From Botrimarina colliarenosi (lineage in GTDB: Bacteria > Planctomycetota > Planctomycetia > Pirellulales > Lacipirellulaceae), in NCBI RefSeq assembly GCF_007859955.1, contig NZ_SJPR01000001.1, positions 1,307,590-1,371,589 of the forward strand: DNA of 64,000 nucleotides, given 5' to 3'. Each line of letters opens with the position of its first letter. The stretch's first letter is position 1. Shown in pieces: positions 52,783-61,436 of this stretch. Under the pieces are notes generated by a model. It was not told the DNA's origin, searched no databases, and saw nothing but the letters and a program-made list of their open reading frames with translations. Position numbers and translations under genes: made by a program.

Positions 52783-54264
52783 TCACCTTAGCATTTGAGC
52801 CATGCTTCTCGGGCTGTGATATCCCTCCACTGCGATCAGCACCGCGAGGATCGCGACGCCAGCGGCGAGGGTGCGTATGACGATGTCTAGCAACGGCGTC
52901 AGCGTGAAGAACGAACCGATCAACAACGAAGTCACCACGACCGCGGCGGCCGCCACGGCCGGCCACGCCGCCGCCCGATAAATATCCAAGGTCGAAACGG
53001 GTCCGCGCCGGCCGACCCACCACAAGCAAGCCGGGACGATGAGTATCGTGCTGGTCAATGAATAAACGGTCGCGAGCGGAACGGCGCCGAACGGGGCCGA
53101 CGCGGCAATGCTGACGATCATCGTGCCGGAGCCGAAGACTCCCCACCAGAAGATGTCACGGCCCCGCCCCTGACTGGCGAACAGCCACCCCGAGGTGTGG
53201 GCCACGGTTTGGCCGACGCCCGCCAGCGCGAGCCAGAACAGAACCGGCGCGTAGTCGAGCCAGCGATCGCCTAGCATCACACGGATGACCAGGTCCGCAT
53301 TGACGGACGTGAACGCGGACAACGACATCGAGAAGATCAACGTTAAACGCACGATCCGGGTGAAAACCCGCCGGTATCTTTCGGGTTCGCTCGCAACCCG
53401 GCTGAGCGCCGGGACGGCGATCGTCTGGACGGTTGAGTTGATGCACTGGTTCGGAAGGATGAAGAGCCGGTAGGCGCGGTCGTAGCCGCCAACGACGGCG
53501 GTGCCGTAGAACTTCGCCAGGAGCAGCGTGTCGCTTTGGCGGGCGAAGTAGTTGATGATGTTGAAGCCGGTCAAGTTGGCGCCGAAGCCGGCCATCGCCT
53601 TGGTGCCGACGCCCCGTCGCGGCGGCCCGGGCCGCCAGGGACAGGCGATCCACGACCCGATCATCTCGACGAGGGCCCGCGTCACCGGCGCCGCCACCAA
53701 CGCCCAGTAGGCGCCGGGTTGGCCTCGCATCGAGAGCGCCAGTAGCACCGCGAGGCCCTGCCCTAGCGTGTGCGCGACGACCTTGATCACCGTGAGACGA
53801 TCGAACTGCATTGCGCGGCTCAGCAACGCTTGGTGCTGGATCGTCATCCCCGCCAGCACAAAGGCGACGACCGACGCCAGCGTGACCGGCACGATTCGGG
53901 GGTCTCCGTAAAACCAAGCGATCAGCGGCGACAGCGCCGCCAGGGTGAGAGCCACCAGGACGCCCAGGGCGGTCGCGATCCAGAACAGGTTGGACACCTG
54001 TTCCTTGGTGATCTTTTCTCGCTGGATCGTCGCCGCCGACATGCCGGCGTCGACGAACATCGAGGCGAAGCCGGTGAAGACCGCGACGATCGCCACCAAG
54101 CCAAAATCGTCGGGGCTGAGCAACCGCCCCAGGGCGGCGATGGCGCCCAGCGAAACGACAATGGTGCCCGCTTGCGAAATCGCCGAGAAAGCGCCTCCCC
54201 GAAGCGATTTGCCCCGTAAGTTCTCTCGCACCGAATCGCCGCAGAAATAGTCTTGCTGAGGCAT
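52783..54264 (-). CDS. polysaccharide flippase (Wzx/PST, MOP superfamily)
   Basis: The 493-residue membrane protein has about 14 helices of the polysaccharide transport type: GGAFSAISQAGTIVVSLGAI at the start, RLLSPDDFGLVAIVAVFTGF next, and FGANLTGFNIINYFARQSDT in the middle, with a conserved DxxLL element. It should flip a lipid-linked oligosaccharide across the inner membrane for the ligase encoded at 46.7 kb. The ATG at 54264 matches the family's soluble N-terminal helix; the frame is open 143 codons upstream with low-complexity sequence. Confidence 0.9.
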   Translation of the reverse strand: MPQQDYFCGDSVRENLRGKSLRGGAFSAISQAGTIVVSLGAIAALGRLLSPDDFGLVAIVAVFTGFASMFVDAGMSAATIQREKITKEQVSNLFWIATALGVLVALTLAALSPLIAWFYGDPRIVPVTLASVVAFVLAGMTIQHQALLSRAMQFDRLTVIKVVAHTLGQGLAVLLALSMRGQPGAYWALVAAPVTRALVEMIGSWIACPWRPGPPRRGVGTKAMAGFGANLTGFNIINYFARQSDTLLLAKFYGTAVVGGYDRAYRLFILPNQCINSTVQTIAVPALSRVASEPERYRRVFTRIVRLTLIFSMSLSAFTSVNADLVIRVMLGDRWLDYAPVLFWLALAGVGQTVAHTSGWLFASQGRGRDIFWWGVFGSGTMIVSIAASAPFGAVPLATVYSLTSTILIVPACLWWVGRRGPVSTLDIYRAAAWPAVAAAAVVVTSLLIGSFFTLTPLLDIVIRTLAAGVAILAVLIAVEGYHSPRSMAQMLR

Positions 54265-54643
54265 TCTGAGTGGAACGGTTGGTGGCGGCGTGGGCCGGGT
54301 GGCACAAACCAGACGGGGGAGGAAGGCCGATGCGGAGGCGGCTGCGTCGAGCGTAGGGCAAAAGGGGGAGTGAACCACCCCCCTCCGCCCCACCCCAATC
54401 GGCGCAGGTGAAGACGCTATCGCCTCGGTTCGGTTAGACTCGGGCGAGCCCCCGACGGTTCCATCGTGGGCCGCCCAAGGCGGCCCCGCAAGCGGCCCGG
54501 CGGCGGACCTCCCCGTGGCGGCACGCCGGCGACCGCCACAATCCGGACAATTGCCCCACCCGGGCGACCCCCCAACAGCGGCCGGCTTTTGTCGTAAGTT
54601 ATCGCTAGTGCGATCGGTCCTGTCCTTCGGCTTCTCCCCCGCT
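54265..54643. other. 379-base divergent region between flippase and wecB
   Basis: No gene is supported here. Both frames running into it from the flanking genes are Arg/Pro/Ala-rich without conserved sequence. It should hold the promoters of the leftward flippase operon and the rightward wecB, but I cannot identify elements. Confidence 0.5.
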
Positions 54644-55786
54644 ATGAAACACCGCGTCCTGGTCCTCATGGGCACCCGCCCCGAGGCGATCAAGCTCGCC
54701 CCCGTGATCGCCGCCCTCGAGGCGGACGACCGGTTTCAGCCGCTCGTCGTCAACACCGGGCAGCACCGCGAACTGATCGACCAGGTGGTGTCGCTCTTCG
54801 GCCTGCGGGTCGACCGTGACCTGGCGGTCATGCAACCGAACCAGTCGCTGGCGTCGCTGACGGCCCGGTTGCTGACCGCGATCGACGACGTGCTGGTGGC
54901 GCTCGAGCCGAAGCTGGTGCTCGTCCAGGGTGACACCTCGACGGTACTCACCGGCGCGCTCGCCGCGTTCTATCGCCGGACGCCGGTGGGCCACGTCGAG
55001 GCGGGCCTGCGGACGGGCGACATGAAGTCCCCCTTCCCGGAGGAAGGCAACCGCCGGTTGACGACGCCGCTGGCCGCGATGCACTTCGCTCCCACGGAGT
55101 TGTCGCGAAGCAACCTGCTCCGTGAGCATGTCGACCCGGCGACGATCTTCGTCACCGGCAACACGGTGATCGACGCCCTGCAGATGGAGCTCCGCCGCCA
55201 AGAGGACCCCGCGGTCGGCCAGCGCCTTCGCGCGAGTCTCTGCGAGGTGGGTGGCGACGATCTCTTCGACGGGCCGATGGTGCTGGTCACCGGCCACCGC
55301 CGCGAGAACTTTGGGGATGGCTTCGAGCAGATTTGCGCCGCGATCGCGACGCTCGCCGAACGCCACGCCGACACCAAGTTCGTTTATCCGGTGCATCTCA
55401 ATCCGAACGTCCGCGACGTGGTGCACGCGCGCCTCGGCGACCTTCCGAACGTGCGCCTGCTGCCGCCGCAGCCCTACAGCGAGTTCGTCGCGCTGCTGGC
55501 GGCGAGCCGCGTGGTGCTGACCGACTCGGGCGGCGTCCAAGAAGAGGCGCCGAGTCTCGGTAAGCCGGTGCTGGTGATGCGGGACACGACCGAGCGGCCC
55601 GAGGGGGTCGACGCCGGCACGGTGCGGCTCGTCGGCCCATTCGCCGACAAAATCGTTACGGGCGTTAGCGAACTGCTTTCGGACGAAGCCGCCTACCGAC
55701 GCATGGCCGAAGCGGTGAACCCCTACGGCGATGGCCAGTCGGCGCCGCGGATTGTCGAGGCGTGCGCGGCGTTCCTACAGGTGTAG
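54644..55786 (+). CDS. wecB: UDP-N-acetylglucosamine 2-epimerase (non-hydrolysing)
   Basis: Interconverts UDP-GlcNAc and UDP-ManNAc for surface glycan synthesis. The 380-residue enzyme shows all hallmark blocks: VLVLMGTRPEAIKLAPVIAA at the start, LVQGDTSTVLTGALAAF, VGHVEAGLRTGDMKSPFPEE, TGHRRENFG, and VVLTDSGGVQEEAPSLGKPV. Length and motifs are normal. ATG 54644 fits the family N-terminus exactly, although the frame is open 43 codons upstream. It is a single-gene unit adjacent to the polysaccharide locus and presumably supplies its donor sugar. Confidence 0.96.
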   Translation: MKHRVLVLMGTRPEAIKLAPVIAALEADDRFQPLVVNTGQHRELIDQVVSLFGLRVDRDLAVMQPNQSLASLTARLLTAIDDVLVALEPKLVLVQGDTSTVLTGALAAFYRRTPVGHVEAGLRTGDMKSPFPEEGNRRLTTPLAAMHFAPTELSRSNLLREHVDPATIFVTGNTVIDALQMELRRQEDPAVGQRLRASLCEVGGDDLFDGPMVLVTGHRRENFGDGFEQICAAIATLAERHADTKFVYPVHLNPNVRDVVHARLGDLPNVRLLPPQPYSEFVALLAASRVVLTDSGGVQEEAPSLGKPVLVMRDTTERPEGVDAGTVRLVGPFADKIVTGVSELLSDEAAYRRMAEAVNPYGDGQSAPRIVEACAAFLQV

Positions 55787-55815
55787 GGTGGCTGGGCGCG
55801 GCTGTGTCGAGCGCG

Positions 55816-55898
55816 CTTCTACCCGCGGCTAGCGCCGATGGCTCAAGGCCGATCGCATCGCCTGCGATTGAGCCGTCGGCGCTAGCCGGGGGTAGAAG
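55816..55898. repeat. inverted repeat of the GGCTAGCGCC family, between convergent genes
   Basis: Arms 55816-55846 and 55868-55898 are reverse complements over 31 bases with two mismatches and a 21-base loop. It lies between the wecB stop and the convergent glycosidase-like stop at 55915, a suitable place for a two-way terminator. The left arm matches 4112-4138 with one mismatch. Confidence 0.84.
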
Positions 55899-55914
55899 CC
55901 GAATAAGCTTCGCC

Positions 55915-58023
55915 TCACTTCGCCTGACGCAGCCCTTCGTGACGCACCGTCCAAGAGCCGTCGGCGGGGAAGCCCGGTGCATCGACCGTTGGGTCGGCGT
56001 CTTCCCAGCCGGCCGCCATCATCGCCGCGGCGTAGAGCAACCCGCCGTTCGCCGGCAGGTAGACCGGCAGGCGGTCGGCTTGGCGGCAGTGGCCGTTGAC
56101 GAGGTAGCCATTCTTCGGCGTGTCGCGGAGCAGCAGGTCGATCGCGTCGTTCGGGCGGCCGAGACGGGCGGCGGTCATCGCGGCCATCGGGCAGTCCCAG
56201 CCCCAGGTCGAGGGCCAGTCCCAGTCACGTTGCACGTCGCTGAGCGTGCGGTCCATGACGCCGCGGTCGATGAGCCCCACGTTGGGCAGCACGCCCAAGG
56301 CGGCGAGCATGGAGGGGTGATCTTCGCGGGTGGTGTAGGGCGCCGTTTCGATTGCCGTGTAGACGCCGTCGCGGATCGTCGGCGGGGCGATCTTGTCGGC
56401 GACGGCGCGCCAACGCGGTCTCTCCGGCAAGCCACGCCGCTCGCGCCAGTCGGCCGCGACGCGCAAGGCCCAACGCCAGTAGGCGACTTCGAACGTCGGA
56501 TTGAGGACCTCGCCCCGCAGGCCGCTGTAAGACTCTTGGGCGGCGACCAGCAGCGGGCCGAGCACGTACTGGTCGCGGTCCTCGTCGTACCAGGCGTAGT
56601 CCGCCATGAAGTCGGCGGTCGCATCGACGATCGGCCCGTAGCGATCGAGCGTCGCCGGGCTGGGGTCGGCGTCGTACGCTAGCTCGGCGAACCAGATCGG
56701 GTGCGGCTGTTGCCAGATAAGCAGCTCACCGACATCGCTGGGGGAGCTGACGCCGTCGGGCCCCGTCATCTTCGGCCAGCGGACGCCGGCGTAGCCTTGC
56801 CGCTCGGCGATGCGTCGCGCGGCGGGCAGGATCTCTTTGTACCAGCCGAGGCTTCGCTCTAAGAGATCGATGCGGTTCCAGAGGGCGAAGTGCGCGGCGT
56901 GCCACCAGTGCATCTCGAGGTGGTGCTTGCCAAACCAGCTATTGCAGACGAGCCCCGTCTCTTGCGGCGGCAGCGACCCGGCGCAGTGAATCGCCGTCAG
57001 ATGCTGCGAGAGCACGATCCGCCGCTCGAGCTCTCGCCAACGCGGGTCGTTGCTGGCTGAGAGATCGATCGCGCCGCCGCGCCTCCAGAAAGCTTTCCAG
57101 TGCTCGGCCGAAGCTTGGCAGACTTGTTTGGCGGTCAGCTGGTCGTCAGGAATCTCTTGACCAGCGTTGAACCGTAGGACGGCGTCGAGCCGAGGGGTTT
57201 TGGAAGAGAGGCGAATCGTGTGAGGCGTTTCTTGCGTCGAGACAGCGGCGTCGGTATCGACGGCGACGGTGTAATGGGTCTCGTCGAGCGTCCGGGCCAC
57301 ACGCTTCCCGCCCTGGCCCGTGGCGAGGGTGGTCGTATGACGCTGCGGCGCCTTCCAGTCGTCGAGTCCCGGCCCCCATTCGCCCGAAGGGTAGCTGAAT
57401 CGCAGCTCGATAGCCGCCCGTCCGCTGGCGACGAGTGGCGACTCGACCGACACCGCGATCGCGTCAAACGTCGGATGAGCAACCGTCCGCACGGTGACCG
57501 GTTCGCCATCGAAGGTGAAGCGACTCGTCGCTTCGCCCGTCCACAGGTCGAGCGTCTGCGTCGGCGACTGGATATCGTCGCGCGTCGCTTGGCGACCCTC
57601 GGCAAAGGTCAGCCGCAGGGCGATGCGGCCGAGGTTGATCCGGTGGGGATTCGCCCGCAGCGTCTGGGCCGCGGTTGACTGGCGATCAGTGGCGTAGGAG
57701 ATGTCGCGGCCGTGGACCGAGTAGTCACGCAGCGCTTCTTCGTAGGCGACGCCGCGGCTCTCCGGGAACGCGTGCCATGCCCACTGCGCCATCGTCGCCA
57801 ACGGCACAGCGCCCGGTGCGTCGCTCGGGAAGGTCTGCAGCCCGGTGACGTCGAAGTTGAAGGCGAACTCCCCGTTGCCAACCGCCAGCGGGGCGTCGTC
57901 GTGGAACTCGTCGAGGGTGATGGTGTGCCGATGAACGAGCGCTTCGCGGTCGATCGGCTGCGCCGGGGCGGGCGAAGCGAAGAGAACAACCGAGCACGCA
58001 GCGAAAAGACGCCAACTGGTCAT
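55915..58023 (-). CDS. exported six-hairpin glycosidase-like protein (GH65/GH95-like)
   Basis: The 702-residue protein has a signal peptide (RLFAACSVVLFASPAPAQ), an N-terminal beta-sandwich part with DAPLAVGNGEFAFNFDVTGL and an (alpha/alpha)6 barrel with NSWFGKHHLEMHWWHAAHFA near residues 380-400, plus ATADFMADYAWYDEDRDQYV and STWGWDCPMAAMTAARLG. The layout resembles GH65 and GH95 proteins, and AYLPANGG-type C-terminal sequence is present as VYLPANGGLLYAAAMMAAG. The glycan is unknown. It starts at ATG 58023 and lies downstream of a hairpin-rich repeat. Confidence 0.8.
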   Translation of the reverse strand: MTSWRLFAACSVVLFASPAPAQPIDREALVHRHTITLDEFHDDAPLAVGNGEFAFNFDVTGLQTFPSDAPGAVPLATMAQWAWHAFPESRGVAYEEALRDYSVHGRDISYATDRQSTAAQTLRANPHRINLGRIALRLTFAEGRQATRDDIQSPTQTLDLWTGEATSRFTFDGEPVTVRTVAHPTFDAIAVSVESPLVASGRAAIELRFSYPSGEWGPGLDDWKAPQRHTTTLATGQGGKRVARTLDETHYTVAVDTDAAVSTQETPHTIRLSSKTPRLDAVLRFNAGQEIPDDQLTAKQVCQASAEHWKAFWRRGGAIDLSASNDPRWRELERRIVLSQHLTAIHCAGSLPPQETGLVCNSWFGKHHLEMHWWHAAHFALWNRIDLLERSLGWYKEILPAARRIAERQGYAGVRWPKMTGPDGVSSPSDVGELLIWQQPHPIWFAELAYDADPSPATLDRYGPIVDATADFMADYAWYDEDRDQYVLGPLLVAAQESYSGLRGEVLNPTFEVAYWRWALRVAADWRERRGLPERPRWRAVADKIAPPTIRDGVYTAIETAPYTTREDHPSMLAALGVLPNVGLIDRGVMDRTLSDVQRDWDWPSTWGWDCPMAAMTAARLGRPNDAIDLLLRDTPKNGYLVNGHCRQADRLPVYLPANGGLLYAAAMMAAGWEDADPTVDAPGFPADGSWTVRHEGLRQAK

Positions 58024-58120
58024 GTCGGACGGCCTGATGAGGATAGAGGAGCGGCGGAGCTCGGGATCGTCGTCGTGCCCGAGGACGCCCGAGTGTAACC
58101 ACCCGGCACGGCACGTTGTC

Positions 58121-58231
58121 CCCCTCCCTTTTTAGGGAGGGGTTAGAGGAGGGTCTTCGCGTTCATCACAGGAGAACGCTCGTGTGGTGAACGCCGTGAC
58201 CCTCCCCCGTCCCCTCCCTGAAAGGGAGGGG
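58121..58231. repeat. MITE-like composite repeat of paired CCCCTCCCT hairpins
   Basis: Two hairpins with the same 9-base stem (CCCCTCCCT with AGGGAGGGG) lie at 58121-58142 and 58211-58231. Between them GAGGAGGGTC and GACCCTCCCC form inner inverted ends, and GTTCATCACA with GTGTGGTGAAC form a further central stem. The ~110-base unit fills most of the 288-base gap between the glycosidase-like gene (minus) and a membrane protein gene (plus), and no gene is encoded there. Confidence 0.78.
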
Positions 58232-58311
58232 GAAACGCGCCGCCCCTTTTCTTCCCGAACGCCCGGTAGGCTAAGATCGGCGCGTCCCGAAGTCTCAAAA
58301 GAAGGTCGGTC

Positions 58312-59085
58312 TTGTCCGCTGAAGAAGCCTCTGCCGATGAGCCACCCGCAGAGGCGACGCCGGCGCCCCTCCAACGCGTCGCCGCAATTGATTGGGTGGT
58401 CGGGTTCTTTGCAATGTGGGGTACGATCGACGTGGTTCACGGTGTCGTGCCCTACCTCACGGGTGACGGCGCCACGCAATCCATTGCTTTGGCTGGCGTG
58501 CTCCCTCTCGCCATTGCTTGGGGCCTGTACCGGGGCCATTCGGCAGGACATTGGTGGGCGACGTTGTTTTGTTCAATCATGGCCATTGGCTATGCGCTGA
58601 TTGCCCTCTTTCTGTTGGGCAGTGGGATGCTCTACCTGGCCGGAAATCCGTTTTCTGGGCGGCCGAACAGCGGCGAGGATTGGCTGACGTTCGCCCGCAT
58701 GGCGATCGTGGCGCCGATCGCGTTTGCGTGTCTTAGGGTCCTACAGCGAGATGACGTGACGGGCTACTTCAATGACCCGTCACGAGAGCGGCGGCCGGTT
58801 CGGCTACAAATCAGGCATCTGTTCTTAGCGACGCTCATGGTCGTCATCGGGCTCGTGACGATTGACCTCGACCCCCGGATAACGACGCCGCGCGAAATCA
58901 AGAGGATGCAGCGTGAGAGGCAGGAGGCGGCTCAGGCGGCGATCAAACAAGCTCGGCAAATGCAGCAAGAGCTGCAGGCGCTAAACAATTTGAGCCAGCG
59001 GAAAAGTCAGGAGGCGACTGAAGCGGCAAACGGCGGAACGCCTGCGCCGACAAGCGTTCCGGATGTCTCACCAAACGGGCAGTAG
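58312..59085 (+). CDS. hypothetical membrane protein with coiled-coil tail
   Basis: The 257-residue protein starts at TTG 58312 with AAGGTCGG upstream. Hydrophobic segments lie near residues 27-45, 58-72, 82-108, 128-142 and 168-185 (RHLFLATLMVVIGLVTIDL). The C-terminal ~70 residues are a Gln/Ala-rich coiled coil (QAAIKQARQMQQELQALNNL). I do not recognise the family. It is slightly lower in GC than its neighbours and lies downstream of the paired-hairpin repeat. Confidence 0.7.
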   Translation: MSAEEASADEPPAEATPAPLQRVAAIDWVVGFFAMWGTIDVVHGVVPYLTGDGATQSIALAGVLPLAIAWGLYRGHSAGHWWATLFCSIMAIGYALIALFLLGSGMLYLAGNPFSGRPNSGEDWLTFARMAIVAPIAFACLRVLQRDDVTGYFNDPSRERRPVRLQIRHLFLATLMVVIGLVTIDLDPRITTPREIKRMQRERQEAAQAAIKQARQMQQELQALNNLSQRKSQEATEAANGGTPAPTSVPDVSPNGQ

Positions 59086-59160
59086 CCTAAGCGTAGGGCC
59101 AGACAGACTCGCTCGGATCAACCTGTGCTCGCCAGATAGGTGAGCGGCATGCCGCGATCG

Positions 59161-60210
59161 CTAACGCGCCGGCGCCGCGAGGCGGTCTAGCGCCCGTGTC
59201 GGCGCCGCGTACGGAATAAAACCGTCCGCACGGGCCCGCTTCTGAAAGTCGGCGACCTTCGCGGGCTGGTTGATGTAGTCGACCACCAGCACCGGTTTGC
59301 CGGCGGCGAGAAAATCCTGCTTGAGGACGGCGACCTTGTCGGTGTCGATCGCTAGGCGATTGTTCTCGTCGTCGTCGCCCCGGTAGTAGGTGTCTTCGAT
59401 GCCGATCGCGGCGATGGCGTCGAGGTACTCCGCGGCGAGTGCGTCGTCACCCGGCTCCGGGGCCGAGCCATGCCGCAAGTCGTTCAGCAAGAACTCGCCG
59501 TTCTGGGGGATGACGAAGAACTTCGGGTGGCTCTGCCGGGCGTGGCGGGTCATCTCGACGATGAAACGGGCCATCCGCCGCGCCGCGTCTTGGCCATCGG
59601 CCGGATCGCCGGGCCGCTTCGCGGCCGGAGAGGTCCCGCCGCCCGAAGACTCGTTGCCCCAGAAGTAGTAGGCGTCGACAATGTCGAGGTACGCGCCGTC
59701 GAACCCCTGGGCGACGATCTGATCGAGCCAGCCGGTCTTCGCGTCGTTGAAGATCACGGCTTGCCACTCGGGGTCCCAGTAGCGGACCTTCCGCGACTCG
59801 GGCCAATCGGGGTTGAACGGACCGAGCCACGCCGGCGCGGCGGCGGTGAGAGGCTGGTTGGCCGAGCCGTTGCGGGTCCACTCGGCCCGCCAGTGGTCGC
59901 GGAAATCGCTGGCTTCGCCGATCGAAAGGTACGACACGACGACCTTCCGCTGGCCGTCTCCCCCCGGGCCGTCGCTGGAGTGCTGCATGTCGTGGATTTC
60001 TTGCGGCGTGAATTTCGACGCGCCGTCACCGAAGCGGGCGAAGTCAATGACCAGCAGGTCGTGTCGGGCCGCCGCGAGCCGTGCGGGCTCGGCCCGCTGG
60101 AGCAGATACGCCCAGTTGTCCACCTCGACCGGCCCGTCGGCCGTGGGGAACGTCTCGGCGTGGGCCGGGAGGCTGGCGGCGAAAAGCAACGCAACGAGGG
60201 GGCGGTACAC
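59161..60210 (-). CDS. exported GH114-like (endo-alpha-1,4-polygalactosaminidase type) protein
   Basis: The 349-residue protein from GTG 60210 has a signal peptide (YRPLVALLFAASLPAHA) and a TIM-barrel pattern of the GH114/TM1410 family: NWAYLLQRAEPARLAAARHD then LLVIDFARFGD, KVVVSYLSIGEASDFRDHW, IVAQGFDGAYLDIVDAYYFW with conserved Asp residues, and KFFVIPQNGEFL. GH114 enzymes cleave galactosaminogalactan; the substrate here is not established. It diverges from the DUF1559 gene with 148 bases between starts. Confidence 0.84.
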   Translation of the reverse strand: MYRPLVALLFAASLPAHAETFPTADGPVEVDNWAYLLQRAEPARLAAARHDLLVIDFARFGDGASKFTPQEIHDMQHSSDGPGGDGQRKVVVSYLSIGEASDFRDHWRAEWTRNGSANQPLTAAAPAWLGPFNPDWPESRKVRYWDPEWQAVIFNDAKTGWLDQIVAQGFDGAYLDIVDAYYFWGNESSGGGTSPAAKRPGDPADGQDAARRMARFIVEMTRHARQSHPKFFVIPQNGEFLLNDLRHGSAPEPGDDALAAEYLDAIAAIGIEDTYYRGDDDENNRLAIDTDKVAVLKQDFLAAGKPVLVVDYINQPAKVADFQKRARADGFIPYAAPTRALDRLAAPAR

Positions 60211-60358
60211 AGGCGGGTCCTTGGCCGACGGGGTGGGGCGGGTCCCCTGCTACGCCGCTACGGCTTGATTTGCTACACCGACGCGGGGCCCGCCGCTTGC
60301 GTATACTGTCCGTCCCCCGCCCCTCACTGCCCGAACCGCTCCGCCGGACGCGACTGCT

Positions 60359-61324
60359 TTGCCTCTTTCCGATCGCCGCCGTGGGTTCACGCTCGTCGAA
60401 CTTCTCGTGGTGATTGCGATCATCGGCGTGTTGGTGGCGCTGCTGCTCCCGGCGGTGCAGGCGGCGCGCGAGGCGGCCCGCCGCGGCGCCTGCCAGAGCC
60501 ACCTCAAGCAACTCGGCTTGGCGACGCAGCTGCACCACGAAGCCTTCGGGCGCTTTCCCACGGGGGGGTGGAGCTACGTCTGGACGGGCGACCCCGACCG
60601 CGGCTCGGGACGCGATCAGCCGGGCGGGTGGCTCTACAACGTGTTGCCGTACGTCGAGGCGGGCGCTGTGCATAACCTTGGTCAAGGGCTGAGCGAATCG
60701 GCGAAACGCCAAGCGGCTGCCGAGGCGGCGGGGAGCGTCGTCGAGATCGCCAACTGCCCAAGCCGACGCCCCGCGACACTCTACCCCTACACCAGCACCA
60801 AACCGATCCGCAACGCCGAGCCAGTGGCGTGGGTCATGAAGACCGACTACGCGGCGAGCGCCGGCGATCTGGTGACCAACAGCGAAGGCCCCGAGACGCT
60901 GGCGGAAATCGAGGCTTTTGCCGGCTGGGGGAACGCCTTCGACGCGACCGGCGTCCTCTACGCCCGCAGCGAGATCCGCATGGCGCAGGTTATCGACGGC
61001 ACTAGCAAGACCTACGTTCTCGGCGAGAAGCGGGTGCAACTCGGCGCCTACGAGAAAACGGCCGAGCAGGGGGGCACGTTCGACTGGGGCGACGACGGCC
61101 TGGGGCTCGGGGGCCACGGCACGGACGTCTCACGATTCGCTAGTCTCGACACACCACTCGGCCCCGACAGCATCGACCAGTTCAACAAGAGCTTCGGCAG
61201 CAGCCACCCGACCGGTTGCGGCTTCGCCATGGCGGACGGCTCGGTCCAGTGGATCAGCTACGACATCGACCCCGAAGCGCATCGGCAGAACTCGACCCGC
61301 GCCGATGGAGCGACTTCGCTTTGA
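60359..61324 (+). CDS. DUF1559 pseudopilin-like protein
   Basis: A 321-residue member of the Planctomycete-abundant DUF1559 family. The N-terminus from TTG 60359 has a type IV pilin-like prepilin signal: [13 protein letters not shown] with the processing site before Phe and Glu at +5, continuing as a hydrophobic helix ([20 protein letters not shown]). The DUF1559 domain follows with [35 protein letters not shown] and the C-terminal [19 protein letters not shown]. It should be processed by a prepilin peptidase and held in the cell envelope; the role of the family is unknown. Confidence 0.93.
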   Translation: MPLSDRRRGFTLVELLVVIAIIGVLVALLLPAVQAAREAARRGACQSHLKQLGLATQLHHEAFGRFPTGGWSYVWTGDPDRGSGRDQPGGWLYNVLPYVEAGAVHNLGQGLSESAKRQAAAEAAGSVVEIANCPSRRPATLYPYTSTKPIRNAEPVAWVMKTDYAASAGDLVTNSEGPETLAEIEAFAGWGNAFDATGVLYARSEIRMAQVIDGTSKTYVLGEKRVQLGAYEKTAEQGGTFDWGDDGLGLGGHGTDVSRFASLDTPLGPDSIDQFNKSFGSSHPTGCGFAMADGSVQWISYDIDPEAHRQNSTRADGATSL

Positions 61325-61332
61325 TTCAGATG

Positions 61333-61396
61333 GCCCACGAATTACACGAATCGCCGCGAATCGATTTCCATAGAGGCGATTGTTTGATTCGTGGGC
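61333..61396. repeat. GCCCACGAAT inverted repeat
   Basis: GCCCACGAAT at 61333-61342 and ATTCGTGGGC at 61387-61396 are exact 10-base reverse complements. Between them are further ACGAATCGCCGCGAATCG units. It fills much of the 112-base gap between DUF1559 and the sugar dehydrogenase gene on the same strand. Confidence 0.7.
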
Positions 61397-61436
61397 GCTT
61401 CCTAGACGAGCACGACACCTCCGACCAACCACAACG

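Noticed and set aside
53156..54361. 401-codon open frame on the minus strand
   Set aside because: It overlaps the flippase in a different frame and is Arg/Gly/Ala-rich without helices.
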